Source: Anaerolineales bacterium UBA5069 (GTDB lineage Bacteria > Chloroflexota > Anaerolineae > Caldilineales > Caldilineaceae). From it: DNA of 13,005 bases. A program made the translations under genes and the position numbers. This document shows positions 6,425-13,005 of the stretch, one piece after another. Below the pieces are notes generated by a model. It saw only the letters and a program-made list of their open reading frames with translations, had not been told where the DNA came from and did no database searches. Location of the stretch: NCBI GenBank assembly GCA_002415895.1, contig DIAV01000073.1:1-13005 (forward strand), read 5' to 3'. The first letter of the stretch is position 1, and each line of letters opens with the position of its first letter.

Positions 6425-7267
6425 TCAGGGCATGCGCCACGCGTTTTGCGCGACCATGTGCGCGAAATGGGCAATCAGCGGCTCCAGTGCGCGCTCGTCT
6501 GCATGTGCCATGTGGGCCAGCTCGTGATCGCCGTTGGCAAGCGCAATGCCCACCAGGTTGGGCATGAGCTGGACAAGCTCCGACGTGACAGACGGATGCA
6601 CAAGAATGTCGCGCACCCCCTGCACAATCAGCGTGGGGGCCGCAACGCCGGGTGCGGCTGCGCCGCCCATGCGTCCGGCGCGCCGCACTTCGGCAATGAC
6701 GGAAACCGGCAGTGACAGATCGCGAATTGCCTTCTGCACCTCACTATCATCCAGGTCCACGCCGGGCATAAAGCGCATGAGCAGCGCGCGGAATCGAGGA
6801 TCATCAAAGCGCGCGCTGCGGAAGATGTGCAGGCGCGGGATGAGCGGTGCCAAAAGGGGAAACAGGGCATCCAGACGGCGCTGTTTGATGCGCCACCAGG
6901 GTGCAAAGAGAAGGACGCCATCCACGCTGCGCTGGGCGGCGGCCAGCATGGCAAGCGCTGCGCCCATCGAATTGCCCACAAGCAGCACCTGCGCAAAGCG
7001 GCCTTGCAGCGCGTCCAGTCGGGCGAGCACAGCCGCCAGCCACTCTTCAGTACTATAGTTTGCCACATTGCCAAAGTCGCGCCCAAAGCCGGGTAACAGC
7101 ATGCCTTCAACACTGAGGCCGGCAGCGTGCAGCATACCGCCCACCGTGCGCAGTTCGACGGGCGTGCCGGGGAAGCCATGGACAAGCAGCGCCGCGGTTT
7201 CGACACTGCCCTCAAGAAAGTAGGGTTCGTGTTCAGCACCAGCAAAGGGGCGCAGGGTAGTGGCCAT
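6425..7267 (-). CDS. Alpha/beta hydrolase (esterase/lipase-like), unknown substrate
   Basis: A 280-residue soluble alpha/beta-hydrolase resembling the small carboxylesterase/monoacylglycerol lipase branch. The oxyanion-hole motif HGFPGTP starts at His30, the nucleophile elbow is GNSMG with Ser100, and the likely triad partners are Asp220 (QGVRDILV) and His248 (GDHELAH). There is no signal peptide or membrane segment. Its ATG overlaps the crtYcd stop by one base (TGATG), and a perfect AGGAGG sits just upstream, so it is surely co-translated with the cyclase. The gene is embedded between two carotenoid enzymes, so it may hydrolyse or transfer acyl groups on carotenoid glycoside esters, or act on lipid. 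The sequence does not decide this. Confidence 0.9.
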   Translation of the reverse strand: MATTLRPFAGAEHEPYFLEGSVETAALLVHGFPGTPVELRTVGGMLHAAGLSVEGMLLPGFGRDFGNVANYSTEEWLAAVLARLDALQGRFAQVLLVGNSMGAALAMLAAAQRSVDGVLLFAPWWRIKQRRLDALFPLLAPLIPRLHIFRSARFDDPRFRALLMRFMPGVDLDDSEVQKAIRDLSLPVSVIAEVRRAGRMGGAAAPGVAAPTLIVQGVRDILVHPSVTSELVQLMPNLVGIALANGDHELAHMAHADERALEPLIAHFAHMVAQNAWRMP

Positions 7268-8106
7268 CAGCCCTCCTGCGGCGCAGGGTGTGACTGCGGC
7301 GTGGCTACAAAGCGGTGCAGGATCTTGAGTACGGACCTGGGTGCACGGGCCTGGCTCTCCTGCGCGAGCACGAGAATTGTGCCAAAGACCACCAGCATGT
7401 TGGTTACAAGGAAGAAGATAATTTCCTCAATGGGCAAGTGTCCCACGTTGAGGCCCACAGACTGGTCGGGCGCGATAATCCACGTGCCAAGACCAATCGC
7501 AAGAAAGTCGGCCAGGCAGAGGTAGAGCCACGCAGGCAGAAGCGCCGCCAGGGCGAGGTTGCGATAGCGCCACAGGATGTCGCCGCCAAAGGCCACTTGC
7601 AGCAGGATGGGCAGCAGCGCCCATACCAGTTCGAGCGCGAGATAGGTGCCGGGACGCCAGCCTGAAAGCAGCAGCACAAGGGAGCCAATCCAGAGCAGTG
7701 CAAAGAGCAGCGTGAAGCCCCAGCGTGCGCGGCGCGCGCCTGGCGCTGCGGCATCGAAGGGCGCACTGGGCATTTGCATGCGCTTGGCCAGCCACACCAG
7801 CCACAGGCTTGTCATCAGCGTCTGCAGAATGAAGAAGAGGTATTCTTCAATCGGCACCCAGCCAATGATCAGGCCGGAGACCAGTTCCGGCTCATACCAC
7901 CAGACGCGCGTCGCCACAAGGTAGTTGTCCCACGGCGTTGTGTAGAGCACGGCCACGACGATGTGTGCTGCAATTACCAGCCACACGGGCCACGCGTTCA
8001 GTGCGTGGGGCATCTTGCGGCCACGGCGTGCATCCAGCCAGGTGAGAAAGCCCAGAATGACCAGGGGCGGGCCAAGAAATTTGAAGAGAAACGCAAAGTA
8101 TGTCAT
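7267..8106 (-). CDS. crtYcd: Lycopene cyclase, fused CrtYc-CrtYd type
   Basis: An integral membrane lycopene cyclase in which the two small subunits of actinobacterial heterodimeric cyclases are joined into one chain, as in haloarchaea and some bacteria. It is 279 residues and consists of two homologous halves. Each half carries the PxEE signature: VPIEEYLFF (Pro85-Glu88) in the first and LPIEEIIFF (Pro225-Glu228) in the second. TTPWDNYLVATRVWWY (56-71) is a hallmark of the first half and FLAIGLGTWIIAPDQSVG of the second. The ATG at 8106 starts right before the first membrane segment; a TTG at 8151 would add a 15-residue non-conserved extension. No strong ribosome site is visible. It follows crtO after a 63-base gap and is coupled to the hydrolase. 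Whether it cyclises one or both lycopene ends cannot be seen. Confidence 0.93.
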   Translation of the reverse strand: MTYFAFLFKFLGPPLVILGFLTWLDARRGRKMPHALNAWPVWLVIAAHIVVAVLYTTPWDNYLVATRVWWYEPELVSGLIIGWVPIEEYLFFILQTLMTSLWLVWLAKRMQMPSAPFDAAAPGARRARWGFTLLFALLWIGSLVLLLSGWRPGTYLALELVWALLPILLQVAFGGDILWRYRNLALAALLPAWLYLCLADFLAIGLGTWIIAPDQSVGLNVGHLPIEEIIFFLVTNMLVVFGTILVLAQESQARAPRSVLKILHRFVATPQSHPAPQEG

Positions 8107-8138
8107 TGCTGAAACGTGCCGTTCTAGTGTTGTGTGTT

Positions 8139-8162
8139 GGCGCGCCGTCAATTTTGGCGCGC
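8139..8162 (-). other. Intercistronic hairpin between crtO and crtYcd
   Basis: GCGCGCC (8140-8146) pairs with GGCGCGC (8156-8162) over a 9-base loop. On the minus strand no T-run follows, so it is unlikely to be a full terminator. It could stabilise the upstream mRNA or tune the ratio of crtO to crtYcd. It could also be a chance product of a GC-rich sequence. Confidence 0.35.
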
Positions 8163-8169
8163 TCGGGCG

Positions 8170-9756
8170 CTATACGCGCTTCTTCTGAAGGTCATTGAGC
8201 AGTGTGAGGGCGGTGTTGCGTCCTGCGGCCCCCATAATGCCGCCACCCGGATGCGTGCTTGCGCCTGTGAGGTAGAGACCCTTGATTGGCCCCTTGTAGT
8301 TGCCCAACGTCAGCGCGGGGCGCATCATGAACATCTGGTCAATCGACATTTCCAAGTGCATGACATTGCCGCGCAGCAATCCGAGTTCGCGTTCGAGATA
8401 GAGCGGGTGCTCCACCAGCCGCCCCAAGATGGCCCCCTTGACATTGGGCGCGTATTCCCCCAGTTTGGCGAGGATGCCATTGGCCACCTCGTCGCCAATC
8501 TCATCCCACGATTGGCCATTGGCAAGCGCGTAGGGGGCGTATTGCATCCACACAAAGAGCGTGTGTTTGCCTGCGGGCGCGAGTGAAGGATCCACCGCTG
8601 AAAAGGTCATGGCGATGAGCGCCGGATCGCGCGAGGGTTGTCCGCCCAAATAGTCGCCATACGCGCGCTCGAGGTAGTGCATGTCCGGGCAGATGAACTG
8701 CATGGCGCGATGCTGGTAGCCCGGCGTGCCGTCAGCGGGCGAGGGCAACGCCGTGTAGTTGGGCAGCGCGTCCATGGCGCAGCGCACAATCATGCCGAAG
8801 CCGTTGCCCACACGCGTGTTGGCCATCAGCCGCTGTGTGGAGGGCGCGACGGGGGCATCTTCCAGCATGCGCAGCGTTGTCTGAATATGCGCGCCCGAAA
8901 CGACGGCGCGGCCCGCCGTAATGCGAATGCCGCCTTCTGTCTCGGCCCCAATCGCCTTGCCGTTGCGCGTGAGAATGCGTTTGACGGGCGCGCCGGCGAT
9001 AATCTGGCCGCCGTGCGCCTGGATCATGCGCGCCAGCGCCTGCGTCAGCATGCCCGAACCGCCACGTGGCCGCCGCATGCCGCTCTGATGGTACATGGGA
9101 TGCCACAGCGCAAAGGGCGACGAAAGGGGTTCCGAAGGCGGTGGCCCCGACTGTGCCGCCATCCACGCAATCGCGGCGCGCACGCGCGGATCCACAAAGC
9201 TTTGCGTCAGCACCTGGCCGTAGCCGTGAAGAATGTCGCTCAGCCGTTCCCAGCGCTCGTCACCCTTGGCGGTATTGCGCACAAGATTGCGATAGAGATT
9301 GCCCGCTGTGGGCGGCTCCTGGAAGGAGGCCACCATGCCGCGCGCCAGCGGCTCCCACCGCGCCACGAACGCGCGATAGTTCTCAGCATCCTGGGGCGAA
9401 ATCTGTGCGATGCTTTCGCAGGTGCGATCCAGATCCTTCCAGATTGTGAAGTGGCTGCCATCGGGGAAGGGGCAGAAAAAGAGGGGATCGATGTCGATAT
9501 AATCGAGCCCGTACGCGGCGAGCTTCAGGTCCTGCACAACAGGCGTCTGGTTGATGAGGATGTGGGCCGAGCCGCCCAAATCGAACTTGTAGCCGGGAAT
9601 AATCTCCTCGGTTACGACCGCACCACCGACGGTGTGGCGGCGCTCGACAATGATGACCTTGTAGCCTGCCTGGGCAAGGTAACCGCCGCAAACGAGCGCG
9701 TTGTGGCCCGCGCCGACGATCAGCACATCACAATCCGAGTTGCTCGGGGTAGCCAT
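8170..9756 (-). CDS. crtO: CrtO-type carotenoid 4-ketolase (beta-carotene ketolase)
   Basis: An FAD-dependent enzyme of the phytoene-desaturase fold that adds a keto group at C4 of a beta-ring. The 528-residue protein starts with the dinucleotide-binding VLIVGAGHNALVCGGYLA (11-28) followed by ERRHTVGGAVVTEE. It then carries CrtO-family blocks: the glycine-rich GGSAHILINQTPVV, WMAAQSGPPPSEPLSSPF, RRPRGGSGMLTQAL, RVGNGFGM, RGNVMHLEMSIDQMF and the C-terminal GLYLTGASTHPGGGIMGAAGRN. These resemble my recollection of the Deinococcus CrtO ketolase more than desaturases CrtI/CrtD. The ATG at 9756 has GGAAAG upstream; a TTG at 9798 is rejected. Because the only cyclase nearby is CrtYcd, the substrate may be gamma-carotene. 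Vertebrate-type PYROXD2 homologues are the main alternative for this broad family. Confidence 0.87.
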   Translation of the reverse strand: MATPSNSDCDVLIVGAGHNALVCGGYLAQAGYKVIIVERRHTVGGAVVTEEIIPGYKFDLGGSAHILINQTPVVQDLKLAAYGLDYIDIDPLFFCPFPDGSHFTIWKDLDRTCESIAQISPQDAENYRAFVARWEPLARGMVASFQEPPTAGNLYRNLVRNTAKGDERWERLSDILHGYGQVLTQSFVDPRVRAAIAWMAAQSGPPPSEPLSSPFALWHPMYHQSGMRRPRGGSGMLTQALARMIQAHGGQIIAGAPVKRILTRNGKAIGAETEGGIRITAGRAVVSGAHIQTTLRMLEDAPVAPSTQRLMANTRVGNGFGMIVRCAMDALPNYTALPSPADGTPGYQHRAMQFICPDMHYLERAYGDYLGGQPSRDPALIAMTFSAVDPSLAPAGKHTLFVWMQYAPYALANGQSWDEIGDEVANGILAKLGEYAPNVKGAILGRLVEHPLYLERELGLLRGNVMHLEMSIDQMFMMRPALTLGNYKGPIKGLYLTGASTHPGGGIMGAAGRNTALTLLNDLQKKRV

Positions 9757-9775
9757 ACGTAGCACTTTCCATGTG

Positions 9776-9798
9776 CGGCCAACAGCGGGCCGTGTCAA
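9776..9798 (-). promoter_or_regulatory. Candidate promoter/operator upstream of crtO
   Basis: The minus strand has a consensus -35 TTGACA (9798-9793) in the 81-base gap between the exporter permease and crtO. The following 17 bases form a small inverted repeat, CGGCC-7-GGCCG (9776-9792). The -10 at the expected distance (CACATG) is poor, as in activator-dependent promoters. If real, it would give the carotenoid genes their own start separate from the ABC exporter. Confidence 0.3.
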
Positions 9799-9837
9799 GA
9801 GAATCGTTCACAGCGTGCTCGTCATCGGTCAGGTCAG

Positions 9838-10626
9838 TTACGCCGATGCACCCGCGTAGGCGCGCACGCCCCGCCGCCAAAAGAGGCGCGCGGCAACAAA
9901 GAAACCCAGCGCGGCAAGCAGCGTTCCCGCCAGTGCCGCCCCCGAAACGCGCCCCACCAACGCACTGGCAGGCACAGTGACGGCAAATGCCACAGGCACC
10001 AGAAATGTCAGCATGAGCCGCAACACAGGTGGATAGATGCCGACCGGCCAGCGTCCCGCCTCATACATGCTTTGGAAGATAACAAGAATATTCTCTATCT
10101 TGATGTACCAGAAGGCAATTGTCGCCAGCATGAGCCAAAAGCTGTAGACGATAACGCCGCCCAGAAGCAATGTGACCACAAACGCAACGATCTGCCCGGT
10201 TGAGGGTGCATCGCCGGCGCGGGCGAGCGCAAAGACCACCACTGCAATCCCCAGCAGCACATAGATGAGATTCCACACGGCAAAGGCGCGCACGCTCACC
10301 AGCAGCTGTGCGTCTTCCGGCTTGGTGAGCGTAAAGTCAAGTGTGCCCTTGTGCACGTCGCGCAGCAACCGCTCCATGCTTGGCTGGACAAAGGTCTGGA
10401 TGTATCCGCTCATGATGTAGTAGATGCCTACCAGCGCCAGCAGCTCCATGGCACTCCAGCCCGCGAGGTTGTCGGTGTGGCCAAAGATCACAGCAAGGCT
10501 GCCCAGGGCCACCGCCAGCCCCAGAAACCCCTCGAGCAGGCTGCCCCAGAAGTTGGCGCGATATTGCAGTTCGTTGAGTACGGCAAGACGCATGTAGGTG
10601 CCAACCAGGGCAATGCGGTCGCGCAT
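9838..10626 (-). CDS. ABC-2 type exporter permease, second subunit
   Basis: A 262-residue integral membrane protein with about six hydrophobic segments, of the ABC-2 family transporter type commonly encoded in pairs. The N-terminus MRDRIALVGTYMRLAVLNELQYRANFWG and the central KPEDAQLLVS segment are of the form seen in these permeases, where a cytoplasmic N-terminal helix precedes the first membrane span. It shares the overall layout but little identity with the adjacent permease, so the two likely form a heterodimer with the ATPase at 11448-12476. The ATG at 10626 has GGAGG 7 bases upstream and is only 3 bases from the previous stop. The exported substrate is unknown. Confidence 0.88.
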   Translation of the reverse strand: MRDRIALVGTYMRLAVLNELQYRANFWGSLLEGFLGLAVALGSLAVIFGHTDNLAGWSAMELLALVGIYYIMSGYIQTFVQPSMERLLRDVHKGTLDFTLTKPEDAQLLVSVRAFAVWNLIYVLLGIAVVVFALARAGDAPSTGQIVAFVVTLLLGGVIVYSFWLMLATIAFWYIKIENILVIFQSMYEAGRWPVGIYPPVLRLMLTFLVPVAFAVTVPASALVGRVSGAALAGTLLAALGFFVAARLFWRRGVRAYAGASA

Positions 10627-10629
10627 GGG

Positions 10630-11451
10630 TTAGCCTCCCACTGCCGAAAAGCGGCGAATGGCAACCCGCCAGACGAAGCGCATGAGCAGCAGGATGGCTG
10701 CAATCCAGCCAAGCTGGATGGCCATGCCCCACAGCGCCTGGGCAGGTGTCAGTTGGCCGAGGATCAGCTCAATCGGGAACGCCAGCATCCACCGGAAGGG
10801 CAATATGAACGAGATTGTGACGAGCACGGGCGGGAAGAGCGAAAGCGGCGCGAGACGGCCGGAAAAGAAGAGGAAGACCGTTTGCGCGAGTTGGTTGGCG
10901 GAGGCCGTGCGCGTTGTCCAGAAGGCGATCAGCGCAAGGGTCCAGTCGAACAAGAAGCGCAGCGCGAAAGCGAACAGGAGCGCAGGCAGGAAGGCCAGCA
11001 GCGACCACGCCTCAAAGTGCCACGCGGGCTCGAAAACCAACGAAAGCAGAATTACTGCCGGAATCACAACAGTCATGGTCAACAGCTTGTGGGCCCAATT
11101 TTCGCAGATGTCCTGGTGGATGGGGTGGATTGGGCGCAGCAGGTCTGCTGCAAGCTCACCCTCGCGTATGTAGTGCTCGAACTCCCACATGACCCATGAA
11201 AAGGTGAGTTGGTTGACGACAAGGCTGGCAATAAAGTAGGCCGCGAAGTCGTGGCTTGTGAGGCCATCAATTGCGCCGCCTTGCGCCGCGGCGGCAGCAC
11301 TCCATACAGCCAGGAAGACGAGGGGCTCCAGCACCGCACCAATCAGCCAGATAAGCATGGCCCCGCGATACTGCATCTCAATCGCGAGATCGGTCTTGAG
11401 CTTGACGCGATAGTAGTCACCCAATGAACCCAGTGAGCGCAATGCAGTCAT
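10630..11451 (-). CDS. ABC-2 type exporter permease, first subunit
   Basis: A 273-residue integral membrane protein with about six hydrophobic spans and the amphipathic N-terminal segment (YYRVKLKTDLAIEMQYRGAM) typical of the ABC-2 exporter permeases that are paired with a second permease and one ATPase. The cytoplasmic loop after the second span contains EFEHYIREGELAADLLRPIHP, a conserved feature of this permease type. The ATG at 11451 overlaps the stop of the ATPase gene (ATGA), so ATPase and permease are translationally coupled. Known relatives export drugs, dyes or lipophilic compounds, but no substrate can be inferred here. Confidence 0.9.
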   Translation of the reverse strand: MTALRSLGSLGDYYRVKLKTDLAIEMQYRGAMLIWLIGAVLEPLVFLAVWSAAAAAQGGAIDGLTSHDFAAYFIASLVVNQLTFSWVMWEFEHYIREGELAADLLRPIHPIHQDICENWAHKLLTMTVVIPAVILLSLVFEPAWHFEAWSLLAFLPALLFAFALRFLFDWTLALIAFWTTRTASANQLAQTVFLFFSGRLAPLSLFPPVLVTISFILPFRWMLAFPIELILGQLTPAQALWGMAIQLGWIAAILLLMRFVWRVAIRRFSAVGG

Positions 11452-12476
11452 GTGCGTGCTTCCTGCGTTGCGATGTCCGTCTGCGGCTGGGCAAAGACCT
11501 CCTCAATCACCTGGTCAATGGGTGTCTCTTCCACTGTCAGGTCGGAGATGGGCAGCGTAGCCAGCAGGCGGCCGGTAATGGCCGCACATTGTGCTTTGGG
11601 CACGCGCAGGCGAATCAAGCTGTCTTCACCGTCGTCAATGCGTTCACCAAATGCGGCCCACGCAGCCTGATCCATGTGGGGCACCGCTTCGCCCAGTTGC
11701 AGCGAAATTGTCTTGGAGGACGAGAAGCGGTCCACGAGTGCGGTGAGGTCGCCGTCAAAGAGCAGCGCGCCGTGGTGGATGACGATGACGCGTTTGCAGA
11801 GTGCTTCCACATCGGCCATGTAGTGGCTGGTGAGCAGCACTGTTGCCCCATACTGTTGCGAATAGGCGCGCACAAAGGCGCGGATGCGTCGCTGCATGGT
11901 CACATCGAGGCCCAGCGTCGGTTCATCGAGGAAGAGCACGCTGGGGCTGTGCAGCAGGCTGGCGGCAATCTCGCACTTCATGCGCTCGCCCAGCGACAGA
12001 TTGCGCACGGGCTGGTTGACGAGTGTGCTGAGGTCGAGCATCTCTATGAGTTCGTCGCGCGTGCGCATGTACTGTGCGCGCGGCACGCGATAGACGGCGC
12101 GGTTGAGGTCGAAGGAATCCAGCGCGGGAATGTCCCAGGCAAGCTGGTTGCGGTTGCCCATGACGAGGGTAATGCCGCGCAGAAAATCGTGGTTGCGCTG
12201 CCATGGCTCATAACCAAGCACTCGGGCAGAGCCGTCGGAGGGGTGCAGCAGCCCGGCCAGCATCTTGAGCGTGGTTGTCTTGCCCGCGCCATTGGGGCCA
12301 AGAAAGCCCACAATTTCGCCGGGTGCAACTGTGAAACTGACGCCATTCACGGCCACAATGTCGCGCGTTTCGCGTGCAATGAGGCTGCGCGCAGCGGCGC
12401 GCAAGCCGCCTTCGCGCACGGGCACCGTGTAGACTTTGCGCAGGTTGTTGAGGGTGATGACTGGTTCTATCGACAT
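11448..12476 (-). CDS. ABC transporter ATP-binding protein (ABC-2 exporter)
   Basis: The ATPase of the exporter, 342 residues from the ATG at 12476. All nucleotide-binding motifs are intact: Walker A GPNGAGKTT (60-68), Q-loop around Gln111 (NRNQLAWD), signature LSLGERMK (160-167), Walker B VLFLDEPT (180-187) and the H-loop His218. A C-terminal domain of about 100 residues follows the ATPase core, as in other ABC-2 exporters of the drug-resistance type. The ATG at 12476 begins just before the first strand of the domain. Sixty-five extra in-frame codons upstream lack family similarity and would run into the photolyase gene. No strong ribosome site is visible. The 70-base gap from the photolyase stop (12477-12546) shows no convincing promoter. 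Confidence 0.95.
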   Translation of the reverse strand: MSIEPVITLNNLRKVYTVPVREGGLRAAARSLIARETRDIVAVNGVSFTVAPGEIVGFLGPNGAGKTTTLKMLAGLLHPSDGSARVLGYEPWQRNHDFLRGITLVMGNRNQLAWDIPALDSFDLNRAVYRVPRAQYMRTRDELIEMLDLSTLVNQPVRNLSLGERMKCEIAASLLHSPSVLFLDEPTLGLDVTMQRRIRAFVRAYSQQYGATVLLTSHYMADVEALCKRVIVIHHGALLFDGDLTALVDRFSSSKTISLQLGEAVPHMDQAAWAAFGERIDDGEDSLIRLRVPKAQCAAITGRLLATLPISDLTVEETPIDQVIEEVFAQPQTDIATQEART

Positions 12477-12546
12477 GAGTTCATTCGGATGGCTGGATGG
12501 CTCGGCAACGAGCGATGTTCGACGCGTGTGCGCGACCGTTTGGCAG

Positions 12547-13005
12547 CTACACCGTTTCGGTGCTGCGTGCGCCGGCAAAGGCAGCCAGCACGCGCGCGCG
12601 CGCAAACGCGTGATCAACAATCGGCGCAGGATAATCAAAGCCAATGCGACAGCGGGCGCGCACTTGCTCACTGCTGCTCATGCGCCACGGTTCATGAATT
12701 GTAGCCGTGGGCACGGCGGCCAACTCGGGCAGCCAGCGGCGCACGTACACACCGTCGGGATCAAACTTGCTCCCCTGCGATGAGGGGTTGAAGATACGGA
12801 AATAGGGTGCGGCGTCCGTACCCACACCGGCGGTCCACTGCCAGCCGCCGTTGTTGGCGGCGGGGTCGCCATCGATTAGCTGTTGCATAAACCAGCGCTC
12901 GCCCTGCCGCCAATCAATGAGCAGGTCCTTGACGAGGAAGGAGGCCACAATCATGCGCAGACGATTGTGCATCCAGCCCTGGGCGGCAAGCTGGCGCATG
13001 GCGGC
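12547..13005 (-). CDS. DNA photolyase, C-terminal FAD-binding part (partial, runs off the window)
   Basis: The visible 152 residues are the C-terminal catalytic region of a cryptochrome/photolyase-family enzyme, which repairs UV-induced cyclobutane pyrimidine dimers using blue light and reduced FAD. The highly conserved blocks are seen in order: [38 protein letters not shown], the FAD-contacting [28 protein letters not shown], and the [19 protein letters not shown] tail. These match class I CPD photolyases closely, including the Asn-Asn-Gly-Gly-Trp-Gln-Trp segment with a Trp of the electron-transfer chain. The N-terminal antenna domain and the start lie beyond base 13005. It is on the same strand as the exporter and carotenoid genes and could be their first co-transcribed gene. 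Cryptochrome function cannot be excluded, but the C-terminal tail is short, as in photolyases. Confidence 0.95.
   Translation of the reverse strand, partial: AAMRQLAAQGWMHNRLRMIVASFLVKDLLIDWRQGERWFMQQLIDGDPAANNGGWQWTAGVGTDAAPYFRIFNPSSQGSKFDPDGVYVRRWLPELAAVPTATIHEPWRMSSSEQVRARCRIGFDYPAPIVDHAFARARVLAAFAGARSTETV

Noticed and set aside
8170..9756. Annotation as phytoene desaturase CrtI
   Set aside because: The N-terminal and C-terminal signatures (ERRHTVGGAVVTEE, THPGGGIMGAAGRN) and the WMAAQSGPPPSEPLS block match CrtO ketolases rather than CrtI.
8638..9762. Open frame of 374 codons on the plus strand
   Set aside because: It is antisense to crtO, and its composition (many Arg, His and Ala) shows no recognisable domain.
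10351..11199. Open frame of 282 codons on the plus strand
   Set aside because: It is antisense to the two permease genes and reads as low-complexity charged sequence, as expected from the reverse of membrane-protein codons.
11424..12704. Open frame of 426 codons on the plus strand
   Set aside because: It is antisense to the intact ABC ATPase and crosses into the photolyase gene; no domain is seen.

Overview
The window is GC-rich bacterial chromosomal DNA, densely packed and almost all on the minus strand. No tRNA, rRNA, CRISPR array, transposase or phage gene was seen. A short-form HisG with HisZ, a CrtO-type ketolase, a fused CrtYcd cyclase and a CruF-type hydratase, plus a dispersed-repeat-like palindrome rich in CGCAAAG, together suggest a carotenoid-producing member of the Chloroflexota or a relative. 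That placement is an inference from gene content; no marker gene here settles it.

Layout. (1) Bases 1-186 hold a long imperfect palindrome with no gene. (2) Bases 220-2719 (minus) are a tightly coupled operon, hisZ-hisG-rfbC-like: the two-subunit ATP phosphoribosyltransferase that opens histidine synthesis, followed by a cupin dTDP-sugar epimerase. (3) Bases 2720-2950 are a divergent intergenic region with two extended -10 elements and a perfect 17-base palindrome. (4) Bases 2951-3640 (plus) encode a SRAP/YedK abasic-site protein, probably from a leaderless mRNA. (5) A strong hairpin at 3661-3704 separates this gene from the convergent carotenoid operon. (6) Bases 3710-9756 (minus), in transcription order crtO, crtYcd, alpha/beta hydrolase, cruF, plsY-like, glycosyltransferase, form a late carotenoid pathway cluster. 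(7) Bases 9838-12476 (minus) encode a three-gene ABC-2 exporter (ATPase plus two different permeases). (8) Bases 12547-13005 (minus) are the C-terminal part of a DNA photolyase that runs off the window.

How the genes may work together. CrtYcd cyclises lycopene ends, CrtO adds a 4-keto group to a beta-ring, CruF hydrates the acyclic psi-end, and the GT2 enzyme can glycosylate the resulting hydroxyl. The PlsY-like acyltransferase lies directly between CruF and the glycosyltransferase. This raises the possibility that it acylates the glycoside (the end product being a keto-carotenoid glycoside ester) rather than, or in addition to, glycerol-3-phosphate. That is the most interesting hypothesis here. 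Phytoene synthase and phytoene desaturase are not in the window. Photolyase, carotenoid pigments and the SRAP protein together give the locus a light- and DNA-damage-protection flavour.
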